18,255 nucleotides of DNA, from contig JALHIE010000026.1 in NCBI GenBank assembly GCA_022840285.1, forward strand, positions 1-18,255, given 5' to 3'. The notes beneath the pieces were generated by a model, which was not told the origin of the DNA, made no database searches, and was given only the letters and a program-made list of their open reading frames with translations. The position numbers and the translations under genes are program-made. Source of the stretch: Porphyromonadaceae bacterium (GTDB lineage: Bacteria; Bacteroidota; Bacteroidia; Bacteroidales; Dysgonomonadaceae). Position 1 is the stretch's first letter, and each line of letters begins with the position of its first letter. This document shows positions 1 to 7,878 of this stretch, piece after piece.

Positions 1-1
1 T

Positions 2-511
2 TCCGACGAAATTCATTCCGACCTGACCTTGCCCGGGTTCAGGCACCGACCCTTTGCCACGGTGTCGGAAAAGGCAAAAGAGAACAGTATCACGCTGATG
101 GCCCCAAGCAAAACCTTCAACATTGCCGGGATTGTCAGTTCTTTTGCCGTTATCCACAACCCGGAGATAAGGAAGCAGTACTTGAATTACCTGGCTCCCC
201 GGGAACTCGACCAGGCAACTATTTACGCACTGGCTGCTACCGAAGCCGCATACAATTACGGTGAGGAATGGCTGGATCAGGCACTGGCATACATTCAGAA
301 AAATATCGATTTCGTTGAAAATTACCTAAAGGAATACATTCCGCAAATCAACGCAGTGAAGTCTGAAGCTACCTTTCTCGTCTGGCTGGATTGCAGGGCG
401 TTGAACCTTACGCAGCAGGAACTGGTTGACCTGTTTGTCAACAAAGCAAAACTGGCGCTAAACGACGGCACTGTTTTCGGGAAGGAAGGAGAAGGATTTA
501 TGCGGTTGTAA
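2..511 (+). CDS. MalY/PatB-type PLP aminotransferase (C-S lyase-like), 3' part, frameshifted near its end
   Basis: This is the C-terminal part of a fold-type I PLP enzyme; its 5' end lies outside the window. The frame opens with SDEIHSDL, the Asp-Glu-Ile-His element of the MalY/PatB (cystathionine beta-lyase / aminotransferase) family. The motif APSKTFNIAG follows, and its Lys (codon 110-112) is the expected Schiff-base lysine. Members cleave C-S bonds of cystathionine or cysteine, or transaminate; the substrate cannot be told from this fragment. The visible frame encodes 169 residues and stops at TAA 509-511, right after GEGFMRL. That is premature: a perfect 50-bp tandem duplication (459-508 and 509-558) shifts the frame, and the expected ending NVGTPLSNIEKALDNL is encoded further on in another frame (511-627). 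The Arg of MRL, probably the substrate carboxylate ligand, is kept, but about 22 terminal residues are lost. It is either a recent pseudogene or slightly truncated, or an assembly error. Confidence 0.85.
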   Translation, partial: SDEIHSDLTLPGFRHRPFATVSEKAKENSITLMAPSKTFNIAGIVSSFAVIHNPEIRKQYLNYLAPRELDQATIYALAATEAAYNYGEEWLDQALAYIQKNIDFVENYLKEYIPQINAVKSEATFLVWLDCRALNLTQQELVDLFVNKAKLALNDGTVFGKEGEGFMRL

Positions 512-558
512 ACGACGGCACTGTTTTCGGGAAGGAAGGAGAAGGATTTATGCGGTTG
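459..558 (+). repeat. Perfect 50-bp tandem duplication
   Basis: Bases 459-508 and 509-558 are identical (beginning TAAACGACGG, ending TGCGGTTG). Because 50 is not a multiple of three, the copy shifts the aminotransferase frame and creates an immediate TAA at the junction. Removing one copy restores an uninterrupted frame to the TAA at 625-627. No other disruption is visible in the gene, so the event looks recent. Confidence 0.95.
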
Positions 559-627
559 AACGTGGGTACACCCCTTTCGAACATCGAGAAAGCACTCGAT
601 AATCTGAGAAAAGCGATAAGCAGCTAA
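511..627 (+). pseudogene. Detached C-terminal coding tail of the aminotransferase
   Basis: Read from 511, the frame repeats NDGTVFGKEGEGFMRL and continues with NVGTPLSNIEKALDNLRKAISS before TAA 625-627. RLNVGTP is the usual C-terminal motif of MalY/PatB proteins. It is separated from the upstream frame only by the 50-bp duplication. An ATG at 550-552 lies behind a GGAAGGAGAAGGA stretch, but initiation there would give only 25 residues and is unlikely to matter. Confidence 0.8.
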
Positions 628-687
628 AACTATTTCTCCCGCGCGTTGTTAAAATCCGACACACTTAATCATATAAAAACAAATTCA

Positions 688-1257
688 ATGAAAATTTCTG
701 ACAGCAAATATGTAACCCTTACATACGATCTAAACGTAGGCGAAGGTGACGAACGTGAACTTATGGAACAGGCCACTCCCGAGAAGCCTCTCGAATTTAT
801 TTTCGGAACAAACTCGATGCTGAAAGCTTTCGAAGACAATATCTACGGGCTTTCGGAAGGCGATCCATTTAAGTTTATGCTGAGTCCTGAAGAGGCTTAC
901 GGCGATTTTGACGAATCAAGAATCATCGATCTCCCCAAAAACATTTTCGAAGTGGACGGAAAGATAGACAATGAAATGCTTTTCGAAGGCAACACGTTGC
1001 CCATGATGGATTCCGATGGAAACCGGCTGACGGGATCGGTTGTCTCCATTACCGACAACACGGTGACCATGGACTTCAATCATCCGCTGGCAGGCGAAAC
1101 CATGCATTTTGAAGGCACTGTGCAAGGCGTCCGTGATGCTTCTCCCGAAGAGATAGCGGCCCTGTTTTCCGGAAACGGATGCGGTTGCGGGAGCGGTTGC
1201 AGCGGTTGCGATGACGAAACCGGATCCGGAGGCTGTGGAAGCGGTTGCAGCTGTTAA
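688..1257 (+). CDS. slyD: SlyD-like FKBP-type peptidyl-prolyl cis-trans isomerase with Cys-rich tail
   Basis: This 189-aa cytoplasmic folding helper catalyses prolyl isomerisation and usually also acts as a chaperone. The start at ATG 688 gives MKISDSKYVTLTYDL, where the first FKBP strand begins; a TTG at 646 in the same frame would add 14 unlikely residues. The FKBP halves carry PEEAYGDF (about residues 67-74) and the SlyD signature DFNHPLAGE (129-137), flanking an insert-in-flap region (about 76-128). The C-terminus after residue 163 is a Gly/Cys run with seven Cys (GCGCGSGCSGC and GGCGSGCSC), replacing the His-rich metal tail of the E. coli protein; metal binding is inferred. aroC follows after 36 bp, so the two may be co-transcribed. 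I see no convincing promoter box directly upstream. The family assignment is firm, and the gene symbol reflects family similarity. Confidence 0.9.
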   Translation: MKISDSKYVTLTYDLNVGEGDERELMEQATPEKPLEFIFGTNSMLKAFEDNIYGLSEGDPFKFMLSPEEAYGDFDESRIIDLPKNIFEVDGKIDNEMLFEGNTLPMMDSDGNRLTGSVVSITDNTVTMDFNHPLAGETMHFEGTVQGVRDASPEEIAALFSGNGCGCGSGCSGCDDETGSGGCGSGCSC

Positions 1258-1293
1258 TTTTCTATCCGGACTGCCGGTAATACAAAAAAATCA

Positions 1294-2355
1294 ATGAACA
1301 CTTTCGGAAATATTTTCAGGCTTACATCGTTTGGTGAGTCCCACGGTGAAGCCGTGGGGGGAGTTATTGACGGTTGCCCGCCGGGGATCGAGCTGGATTT
1401 GGAATTCATCCAAAACGAACTCGACAGGCGCCGCCCGGGACAATCGCGCATTACCACACCACGGGTCGAATCGGACAAGGTGGTTTTTCTGTCCGGCATC
1501 TTCGAAGGCAAAACAACCGGAACCTCCATCGGTTTTATCATTAAGAACGAAAATCAACACTCGGCCGATTACAACAACCTGAAGGATATTTTTCGCCCTT
1601 CGCACGCCGATTATACCTATCTTCAAAAATACGGCATTCGCGATCACCGCGGCGGTGGCCGATCATCGGCACGCGAGACCATAGCCCGTGTAGTGGCGGG
1701 CGCCGTGGCCAAGTTATACCTGAAGCAGGTCGGCGTATCGGTTACCGCCTACACTTCACAGGTAGGTGAGATTAAACTGGAAAACAACTACATGCAATAC
1801 GACCTGGGCACTATCGAAGACACGCCCGTTCGCTGTCCCGATGCCGAAAAGGCGAATGAGATGATCAACCTGATCAAGGAAGTCCAGTACAAGGGAGATA
1901 CCATCGGAGGTGTGGTCACCTGCGTTATACAGGGGACCCCTGTCGGCCTTGGCGAGCCGGTCTTTGGGAAGCTGCACGCGGCACTGGGCTCGGCCATGCT
2001 CGGCATTAACGCCGTGAAAGGATTTGAGTACGGACACGGCTTCGATGTAAGTCGCCGGGGCTCGGAAATGAACGATTCATTTTTCAACGACAACGGGAAA
2101 ATAAGTACCCGAACCAACTATTCCGGCGGTATACAGGCAGGTATTTCCAACGGACAGGACATCTATTTCCGGGTGGCTTTCAAACCTGTTTCCACCATTT
2201 TAATGGAACAGCAAACCGTGGATGTCCACGGAAACGACACGACCATCAAAGCCCGCGGGAGACACGACGCCTGCGTTCTTCCCCGTGCTGTGCCCATCGT
2301 TGAGGCGATGGCCGCCATGGTTATCCTGGACTACTACCTGCTGGCTAAAATGTAG
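1294..2355 (+). CDS. aroC: Chorismate synthase
   Basis: The enzyme converts 5-enolpyruvylshikimate-3-phosphate to chorismate, the last step of the shikimate pathway. It needs reduced FMN and acts in the cytoplasm. The 353 residues match the usual family length. Diagnostic motifs are all present: FGESHG near residue 13, RRRPGQSRITTPR (45-57) followed by ESD, the long conserved block RPSHADYTYLQKYGIRDHRG GGRSSARET (about 101-129), and near the end RGRHDACVLPRAVPIVEAM. ATG 1294 starts the family-typical MNTFGNIFRLTSFGESHG. It sits 36 bp after the slyD-like gene on the same strand and is followed by a promoter for the next transcription unit. Nothing is unusual about the protein. Confidence 0.97.
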   Translation: MNTFGNIFRLTSFGESHGEAVGGVIDGCPPGIELDLEFIQNELDRRRPGQSRITTPRVESDKVVFLSGIFEGKTTGTSIGFIIKNENQHSADYNNLKDIFRPSHADYTYLQKYGIRDHRGGGRSSARETIARVVAGAVAKLYLKQVGVSVTAYTSQVGEIKLENNYMQYDLGTIEDTPVRCPDAEKANEMINLIKEVQYKGDTIGGVVTCVIQGTPVGLGEPVFGKLHAALGSAMLGINAVKGFEYGHGFDVSRRGSEMNDSFFNDNGKISTRTNYSGGIQAGISNGQDIYFRVAFKPVSTILMEQQTVDVHGNDTTIKARGRHDACVLPRAVPIVEAMAAMVILDYYLLAKM

Positions 2356-2375
2356 TATCCCTGCCGACCATTTCA

Positions 2376-2406
2376 TTTGTCTTTACAAAGATTTTTTGCA
2401 TCTTTG
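2376..2406 (+). promoter_or_regulatory. Bacteroidota-type promoter for the ECF sigma gene
   Basis: TTTG at 2376-2379 is followed after 19 bp by CATCTTTG at 2399-2406. This matches the Bacteroidota housekeeping promoter pattern TTTG-N19-21-TAnnTTTG with one mismatch in the -7 box. It lies just after aroC and about 150 bp upstream of the sigma factor start, so that gene would have a long leader. Confidence 0.5.
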
Positions 2407-2461
2407 CGAATTATTGTATCTTGAAACGGAGCCTATCCCGAAAACAAAAAACGATTTTACA

Positions 2462-2499
2462 ATCCATAACACACAGATAATCAGATTATTCTTATGGAT
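2462..2499 (+). promoter_or_regulatory. Nested inverted repeats in the sigma-gene leader
   Basis: The 8-bp arms ATCCATAA (2462-2469) and TTATGGAT (2492-2499) are exact complements. The loop holds a second inverted repeat, ATAATC-A-GATTAT. They lie between the predicted promoter and the sigma gene start, so they could be an operator or a structured 5' UTR. No riboswitch family is recognised, and chance AT-rich symmetry is possible. Confidence 0.3.
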
Positions 2500-2557
2500 A
2501 TTTGGGGTTAAAATCACTTTTTAGGGAGGCTAAACATACGATACCCTACTGTAAGTG

Positions 2558-3145
2558 ATGAACACGGATCTGATGTGGCAAAAATTTATCAATGAAAGGG
2601 ACGATACTTCTTTCTCCCTTGTATACAATACCTATGTGGAAGCATTGTATGCCTACGGAATTCACCTGGGTTTTCGTGACGAACTGTGCAAGGATGCCAT
2701 CCAGGATGTTTTTTACAACATATATGTAAAGAAAAGCGAATTAAAAAAAGTTAAAAACCCCACGGCGTATCTTTTTAAGTCTTGCAAATACCGGTTGATT
2801 GACCTTGCCCGAAAAGAAGCAAAAATTGAAAACATAGACTCGTTCGATGATTCTTTTACCCTAGACATTACTGTTTTAGAGAACATAATCGATGCGGAAG
2901 AATCGATCCTCCTGAAAAACAAGGTTGAAAAATTGCTGGAATGCCTGTCGGGACAGCAGCGCGAAGCCGTGTATATGAAATACATGCTTGGCCTGGGTTA
3001 CGACGAGATAAGCGAAATATTGCAGATTAATCCCGACTCCGTGAGAAAATTAATGTACCGCTCCATGGAGAAAATAAGGCAGAATATCGATAATAACCAC
3101 CCCGAATGGCTACCCTTGTTCGTAATACTGTTCCTCAACTTTTAG
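2558..3145 (+). CDS. ECF-subfamily RNA polymerase sigma factor (FecI-like, SusCD-associated)
   Basis: This 195-aa sigma-70 family protein contains only regions 2 and 4, as in extracytoplasmic-function sigma factors. Region 2 spans about residues 13-90 (FSLVYNTYVEALYAYG, then AIQDVFYNIYVKK and NPTAYLFKSCKYRLIDLARK). Region 4 spans about 120-177 (LSGQQREAVYMKYMLGLGYDEI, then the recognition-helix area NPDSVRKLMYRSMEKIRQN). ATG 2558 is preferred; a GTG directly before it adds one residue. The protein ends in an unusually hydrophobic tail, WLPLFVILFLNF. The next gene is a FecR-type anti-sigma factor, followed by a SusC with an STN domain, so it most likely directs transcription of the susC operon when released. 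Ligand and target promoter sequence are unknown. Confidence 0.93.
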   Translation: MNTDLMWQKFINERDDTSFSLVYNTYVEALYAYGIHLGFRDELCKDAIQDVFYNIYVKKSELKKVKNPTAYLFKSCKYRLIDLARKEAKIENIDSFDDSFTLDITVLENIIDAEESILLKNKVEKLLECLSGQQREAVYMKYMLGLGYDEISEILQINPDSVRKLMYRSMEKIRQNIDNNHPEWLPLFVILFLNF

Positions 3146-3251
3146 CTATCCCTACGGCGTCCCTTCCCTTAAAAAACGTTAATCTTATATTTTTTCCATT
3201 TTTTTGTCCACAAACGAAAAACATAAACGTCCTATATATAAAACAATATAT

Positions 3252-4415
3252 GTGAAAAATTATCGGGATTTTCTTCTCAATGAAGATTTTATGCAATGGA
3301 GGCTTTTCCGGACGGAGGAGCAAAATGGGCAATGGGAGAAATTCAGGTTAGAGAATCCGCATTTTGAGAAAGACCTGGACGAAGCCATAAGACGGTTCAA
3401 TGCCCTGGAGATGAATCGCGTCTCTTTGTCGAAAGATGAGAAAGAGGCAATTTACTCTGCCGTTATGCAAAACATCCGTAAACACGAAAAGCGGAAGCAC
3501 CGACTGCAAGCCTGGTTGGCGGCAACCGCAGCTATCCTCGTCATCACAGTCCTGTCCACCTTGTTTGTTCGGTTGAATAAAGACAATGGATCGGTTCTTT
3601 TGACCGAGAATAGCCGTATTGTAGGAGAGACTCTGCCTAAAGAAGAAATATGTCTCTTCTCAGGTGGAGATAAAATCAATATTGCCAATCAATCGGACAT
3701 CCAGCTGCAAAAGAATGCCAAAGTTCTGATTACAAACAATACTGAAGCAAAAAAAGAGTTGGTATTGAATTCCGTGAAAATGAATAAGTTAGTGGTCCCT
3801 TTCGGCAAGCAATCAACGCTTATGCTGGCCGACGGAACGAAAATCCATATAAACTCCGGGACACAGGTCGATTTTCCGTCCGAATTTAATGGAAAAACAA
3901 GAGAAATTCATGTTAACGGCGAAGTTTTCATTGATGTTGCAGAAGATACAAAAAAACCGTTTATCGTTCATACCGACCGGATGGATATACGGGTACTCGG
4001 TACATCGTTCAATGTTTCGGCTTATCACGACGACAGGGAAAAAACAGTCGTTCTGGTAAATGGAAAGGTCTCCGTAAAAACGGAACAACAGGTAACAGAG
4101 ATGCTGCCCAACGAAAAAGTGGAATTGACAAACGGTCAGATAACAAAAGAAACGGTGGACGTCTCTGAATACATCAGCTGGACGAATGGCGTACTGGAAT
4201 TTTACGAAACCCCTGTTTCGGAAATACTAAAAAAAGTAGGGAGGTATTACAACGTGCAGTTCGAAAGCAGTCCGGATATTCCGCTCGGTGCCCGGACCTG
4301 TTCGGGAAAGCTTTTTCTATCGAATAACCTGGACAGCGTGATGACCTCGGTCTCCGTTTTATCGTCAACCAGCTATCGCCGGGAGAACAACATGATTTAT
4401 ATCACTAAAAAATAA
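3252..4415 (+). CDS. FecR-family anti-sigma factor, inner-membrane
   Basis: It is the anti-sigma partner of the preceding ECF factor and links the periplasmic STN domain of SusC to the cytoplasmic sigma factor. From GTG 3252 the protein has 387 residues. The N-terminal sigma-binding part (about 1-85) begins KNYRDFLLNEDFMQW. One transmembrane helix follows (about 87-106, WLAATAAILVITVLSTLFV), then the periplasmic FecR domain (about 180-275, with LADGTKIHINSGTQVDFP, GEVFIDVAEDTKKPFIV and VLGTSFNVSAY), and a C-terminal domain of the DUF4974 type (about 318-385). No ATG precedes the conserved NYRDF motif in frame, so the start must be GTG 3252 or TTG 3204 (403 aa); ATG 3291 would cut off the motif. 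GTG 3252 is chosen because it places the motif at the N-terminus, but this is not certain. Confidence 0.9.
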   Translation: MKNYRDFLLNEDFMQWRLFRTEEQNGQWEKFRLENPHFEKDLDEAIRRFNALEMNRVSLSKDEKEAIYSAVMQNIRKHEKRKHRLQAWLAATAAILVITVLSTLFVRLNKDNGSVLLTENSRIVGETLPKEEICLFSGGDKINIANQSDIQLQKNAKVLITNNTEAKKELVLNSVKMNKLVVPFGKQSTLMLADGTKIHINSGTQVDFPSEFNGKTREIHVNGEVFIDVAEDTKKPFIVHTDRMDIRVLGTSFNVSAYHDDREKTVVLVNGKVSVKTEQQVTEMLPNEKVELTNGQITKETVDVSEYISWTNGVLEFYETPVSEILKKVGRYYNVQFESSPDIPLGARTCSGKLFLSNNLDSVMTSVSVLSSTSYRRENNMIYITKK

Positions 4416-4449
4416 AATGCCTATGAAAAAATAAGAAAAGAAACAAGAA

Positions 4450-4479
4450 GATCGGGCGACGGTGGCACATCGCCCGATC
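4450..4479 (+). promoter_or_regulatory. GC-rich stem-loop in the fecR-susC interval
   Basis: The 10-bp arms GATCGGGCGA (4450-4459) and TCGCCCGATC (4470-4479) are perfect complements around a 10-nt loop. There is no T-run after it, so it is not a canonical intrinsic terminator. It lies 35 bp after fecR and 70 bp before susC. It may limit read-through, protect an mRNA end, or lie in the susC leader. Confidence 0.6.
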
Positions 4480-4549
4480 GGGTGAAAATTTAATTCACAG
4501 ATAATCATTAGAAATTTAATTATGTAAACTAAAAATTCATTACAAATGT

Positions 4550-7500
4550 ATGGAAAATAAAATAAGATTTAACCAGAGAGCATTTAAAAAGTGCGACAAA
4601 ACCCTAAAAATCATGAAGATTTCATTTTTAATGCTTTTTCTCTGCTTTTTTACCATTACAGCAGGGAACGTTTTCTCCCAGCAAAAAGAGCTCTCATTGG
4701 AGCTGAATAACGTCACCCTAAAAAAAGCTATTTCGGAAATCGAAAAGACAAGCGATTATGTTTTTCTTATTACCGACGAAGCACGGAGAGAATTGAACCG
4801 AAAAATATCGGTGCAGGCAAAGAAAGAGAGTATTCAAACCATCCTGAAAAGTATCTTTAACGATACCAACCTGGCTTATACGACTATAGAACGACAGATT
4901 TCGGTATATAAAAATCATAAACCCAAAACGGAGAAGAGTGAGAAAGTTATCAAAATCGAGCCGGAACAACAAAAAAGAACAATTACCGGTACAATAACGG
5001 ACGAAAAAGGCGAAGCCATGATTGGCGCCAATGTTATGGAAATAGGTGTGCCAAGCAATGGAACTGTAACCGATATCAATGGAAATTTTTCATTATCCAC
5101 CACTACCGGTGCTTCTTTGAGAATTTCATATATTGGTTATATAGAACAAGAGGTTGACACTAAAGATAAAACGACTCTTAAAATAGTGCTTTACGAAGAT
5201 ACTCAAAAGTTAGATGAAGTAGTTGCTATTGGCTATGGTTATATTAAAAAGAGTGATCTCACAGGATCAGTATCTTCCATTAGTGGTGATAGAATTAGTG
5301 CTTTTCCAACAACTACATTGAGTCAGTCACTTCAAGGTAGAGCTGCCGGTATGCAAGTTCAACAAAACTCAGGTGCTCCTGGAAGTACTATACAAATAAG
5401 AATTAGAGGAACAAATTCTATTCAGGGAAGTAATGAGCCTTTATGGATTATTGATGGATTTCCAGGAAATGAAAGTCTTCTAAATCCTGCCGATATTGAG
5501 AGTGTGGAAGTATTAAAAGATGCATCAGCTACAGCAATCTATGGTTCTAGAGGTGCAAATGGAGTTATAATTGTAACTACTAAACAAGGTAAAGAAGGAC
5601 AGACTAAGGTTGAATATTCTGGGAGTTATAGTGTGCAATCATTAGCAAAAAAACAAGATATGATGAATGCTAAAGAATATGCACAACTCTATAATATTTA
5701 CACCAAAGAGGAACAAGGGAGTGAATATTTTACTTCAGAGCAAATTAATAGTTATGGAGAAGGTTATGATTGGCAAGATATTGTATTCAGAAAGGCTCCC
5801 GTTAATAATCATTCTGTAAATATTACAGGAGGTAATAATAAAACTAGATTTTCTTTGGGAAGTAGTATTTTTGATCAGGATGGAATTATACAAGCTAATG
5901 ATTATAGGAAAATAACACTAAGAAGCAATATCGATCATCAGATAAATAATATTTTCTCGGTTTCTTATAATGTTATTATGAATCGTACCGATATAAATTC
6001 AATTGACGAGAATGGTATTGTTCGTTGGACACTAACAGCCCCTCCTACACATGGGCCATATGATCAAGATGGAAATTACACGAGGTTGAATACTGTTTTC
6101 CCATTTAGTCCTGATGATTTAGGTAATCCGGTAGCACATTTTAATGAAATATCGAGAAAAAGTTATTCTAATAACATAATGACTAATCTTGCTCTAACGA
6201 TTATACCATTAAAAGATTTGTCTATAAAAATTTCTGGAAATGTTTCTAATTCCGATTCTCGATCGGATACATATACAAGTGTAAAGATGCCTCAATCGAA
6301 TTCGGCAGCTAGTATAGGAACAAGTAACTCTCTTTCTTATAATTTGGATAATATCATAACATATAAGAAAGTAATTAATTTAGATCATAGTATTAATTTC
6401 ACAGGTGCAATTACTTACGAAAATAGTAAATTCAAAAATTTAGGTGCTTCAGGAACTGGCTTTTTAAGCGATGTAACGGAGACTTACAATTTAGGCTCAG
6501 CTACTAATTTTGGAGTTCCATACACTTCTTTTTCTGAATGGTCTTTATTATCATATTTGGGTAGAATAAACTATTCTTATAGGGATAAATATCTATTAAC
6601 TATGTCAGTTCGTGCAGATGGATCTTCACGTTATAGCAAGGGTGATAAATGGGGAACATTCCCTTCTGCAGCTTTGGCATGGCGTTTTACACAGGAGGAG
6701 TTTATGAAAGATTTATCGGTAATATCGAACGGTAAATTTAGACTTGGATATGGTAAAACGGGAAGCACTGCGATAAGTCCTTACTATACAATGGATATGC
6801 TATCTTCGGGAAAAGTTGCATTGCAAGATGGTTTATATACGTTTTTCGCACCAGGTACACGTTTACCAGCAAATTTAAAATGGGAAACCACTTCACAATA
6901 TGATATAGGTTTAGATTTAGGTTTTCTAAATAATAGATTTAGATTGACAGCAGATTATTATATTAAAAATACCAAAGATTTATTGAATACTGTACAGTTA
7001 CCACTTTCGCTGGGATATATTACTACAATACAGAATATTGGAGAAATTCAGAACAAAGGATTTGAAATTCAGCTAGATGCTAATTTAATAGATAATGAAT
7101 TAAAGTGGGATGTTTCTGCAAATATTGCATTTAATAGAAATAAAGTGATTTCGTTGTATGGTGGTCAGGATATAAAGGGTTCAATATATTCGGTTACAGT
7201 TGATAACAGCTATATTAATTTGCTTAGAGAAGGGAAACCTTTAGGTGCATTTGTTGGATATTTGTATGATGGTTTTGACGATGAAGGACATTTCAAATAT
7301 AAAGATCTAAATGATGATGGAAAATTAGACGATGAAGATAGAACTTGGATTGGAGATCCGAATCCTAACTTTATTTACGGATTGAATTCAAATCTTTCGT
7401 GGAAGAATTTTAATTTAAGTTTATTCTTTCAAGGTTCTCAAGGAAATGATATCCTTTGTTTAAGTTATCTGCATCATAATTTTCTTTATTATCAAGGATT

Positions 7501-7864
7501 CAATACATTGAGCGAGGTACTTTATGATCATTGGACGCCTGATAATCCAAATGCAACTTATCCTAAGATTGATTACAGTTTATCTCCCAAATATTCAGAT
7601 CAATTTGTTTTTGATGGTTCATATTTAAGGTTAAAGAATATTGAGTTGGGGTATAATATACCAATTCACAGAAGTGGTAAGAATTGGATTCAAGGTGCAT
7701 ATATTTATATGAGTGGTCAGAATTTGTTAACTATTACTAGTTATCCTTGGTGGGATCCTGAAGTTAATTCGAAGGGTGGTAGCAATTCAATTAATCAAGG
7801 AATAGACCACTACTCTTATCCAACTTCAAAAGGCTATACATTTGGTGTCAAATTAACTTTTTAA
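4550..7864 (+). CDS. SusC-family TonB-dependent outer-membrane transporter/transducer with STN domain
   Basis: This 1104-aa outer-membrane beta-barrel imports a glycan or other ligand using TonB energy. A signal peptide is visible (hydrophobic core about residues 24-42, ending VFSQ). It is followed by an STN domain (about 46-120, LNNVTLKKAISEIEKTSDYVF), a carboxypeptidase-regulatory-like domain (about 144-215, ITGTITDEKGEAMIGANV), a TonB-box-like LDEVVAIGYG (221-230), the plug (SLQGRAAGMQVQQNSG to DASATAIYGSRGANGVIIV, about 260-342) and the barrel, ending in Phe (GYTFGVKLTF). The STN domain and the upstream sigma/FecR pair indicate a signalling transporter. Base use changes inside the gene: codons up to about 186 resemble the host genes (27 of 60 G/C at 4981-5040), while later ones are AT-rich (14 of 60 at 5941-6000). 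The substrate cannot be inferred. Confidence 0.96.
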   Translation: MENKIRFNQRAFKKCDKTLKIMKISFLMLFLCFFTITAGNVFSQQKELSLELNNVTLKKAISEIEKTSDYVFLITDEARRELNRKISVQAKKESIQTILKSIFNDTNLAYTTIERQISVYKNHKPKTEKSEKVIKIEPEQQKRTITGTITDEKGEAMIGANVMEIGVPSNGTVTDINGNFSLSTTTGASLRISYIGYIEQEVDTKDKTTLKIVLYEDTQKLDEVVAIGYGYIKKSDLTGSVSSISGDRISAFPTTTLSQSLQGRAAGMQVQQNSGAPGSTIQIRIRGTNSIQGSNEPLWIIDGFPGNESLLNPADIESVEVLKDASATAIYGSRGANGVIIVTTKQGKEGQTKVEYSGSYSVQSLAKKQDMMNAKEYAQLYNIYTKEEQGSEYFTSEQINSYGEGYDWQDIVFRKAPVNNHSVNITGGNNKTRFSLGSSIFDQDGIIQANDYRKITLRSNIDHQINNIFSVSYNVIMNRTDINSIDENGIVRWTLTAPPTHGPYDQDGNYTRLNTVFPFSPDDLGNPVAHFNEISRKSYSNNIMTNLALTIIPLKDLSIKISGNVSNSDSRSDTYTSVKMPQSNSAASIGTSNSLSYNLDNIITYKKVINLDHSINFTGAITYENSKFKNLGASGTGFLSDVTETYNLGSATNFGVPYTSFSEWSLLSYLGRINYSYRDKYLLTMSVRADGSSRYSKGDKWGTFPSAALAWRFTQEEFMKDLSVISNGKFRLGYGKTGSTAISPYYTMDMLSSGKVALQDGLYTFFAPGTRLPANLKWETTSQYDIGLDLGFLNNRFRLTADYYIKNTKDLLNTVQLPLSLGYITTIQNIGEIQNKGFEIQLDANLIDNELKWDVSANIAFNRNKVISLYGGQDIKGSIYSVTVDNSYINLLREGKPLGAFVGYLYDGFDDEGHFKYKDLNDDGKLDDEDRTWIGDPNPNFIYGLNSNLSWKNFNLSLFFQGSQGNDILCLSYLHHNFLYYQGFNTLSEVLYDHWTPDNPNATYPKIDYSLSPKYSDQFVFDGSYLRLKNIELGYNIPIHRSGKNWIQGAYIYMSGQNLLTITSYPWWDPEVNSKGGSNSINQGIDHYSYPTSKGYTFGVKLTF

Positions 7865-7878
7865 AAATAATGTGTATC

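Noticed and set aside
646..687. Upstream TTG start for the SlyD-like gene
   Set aside because: The extra 14 residues have no counterpart in the family, and ATG 688 sits exactly at the conserved N-terminus.
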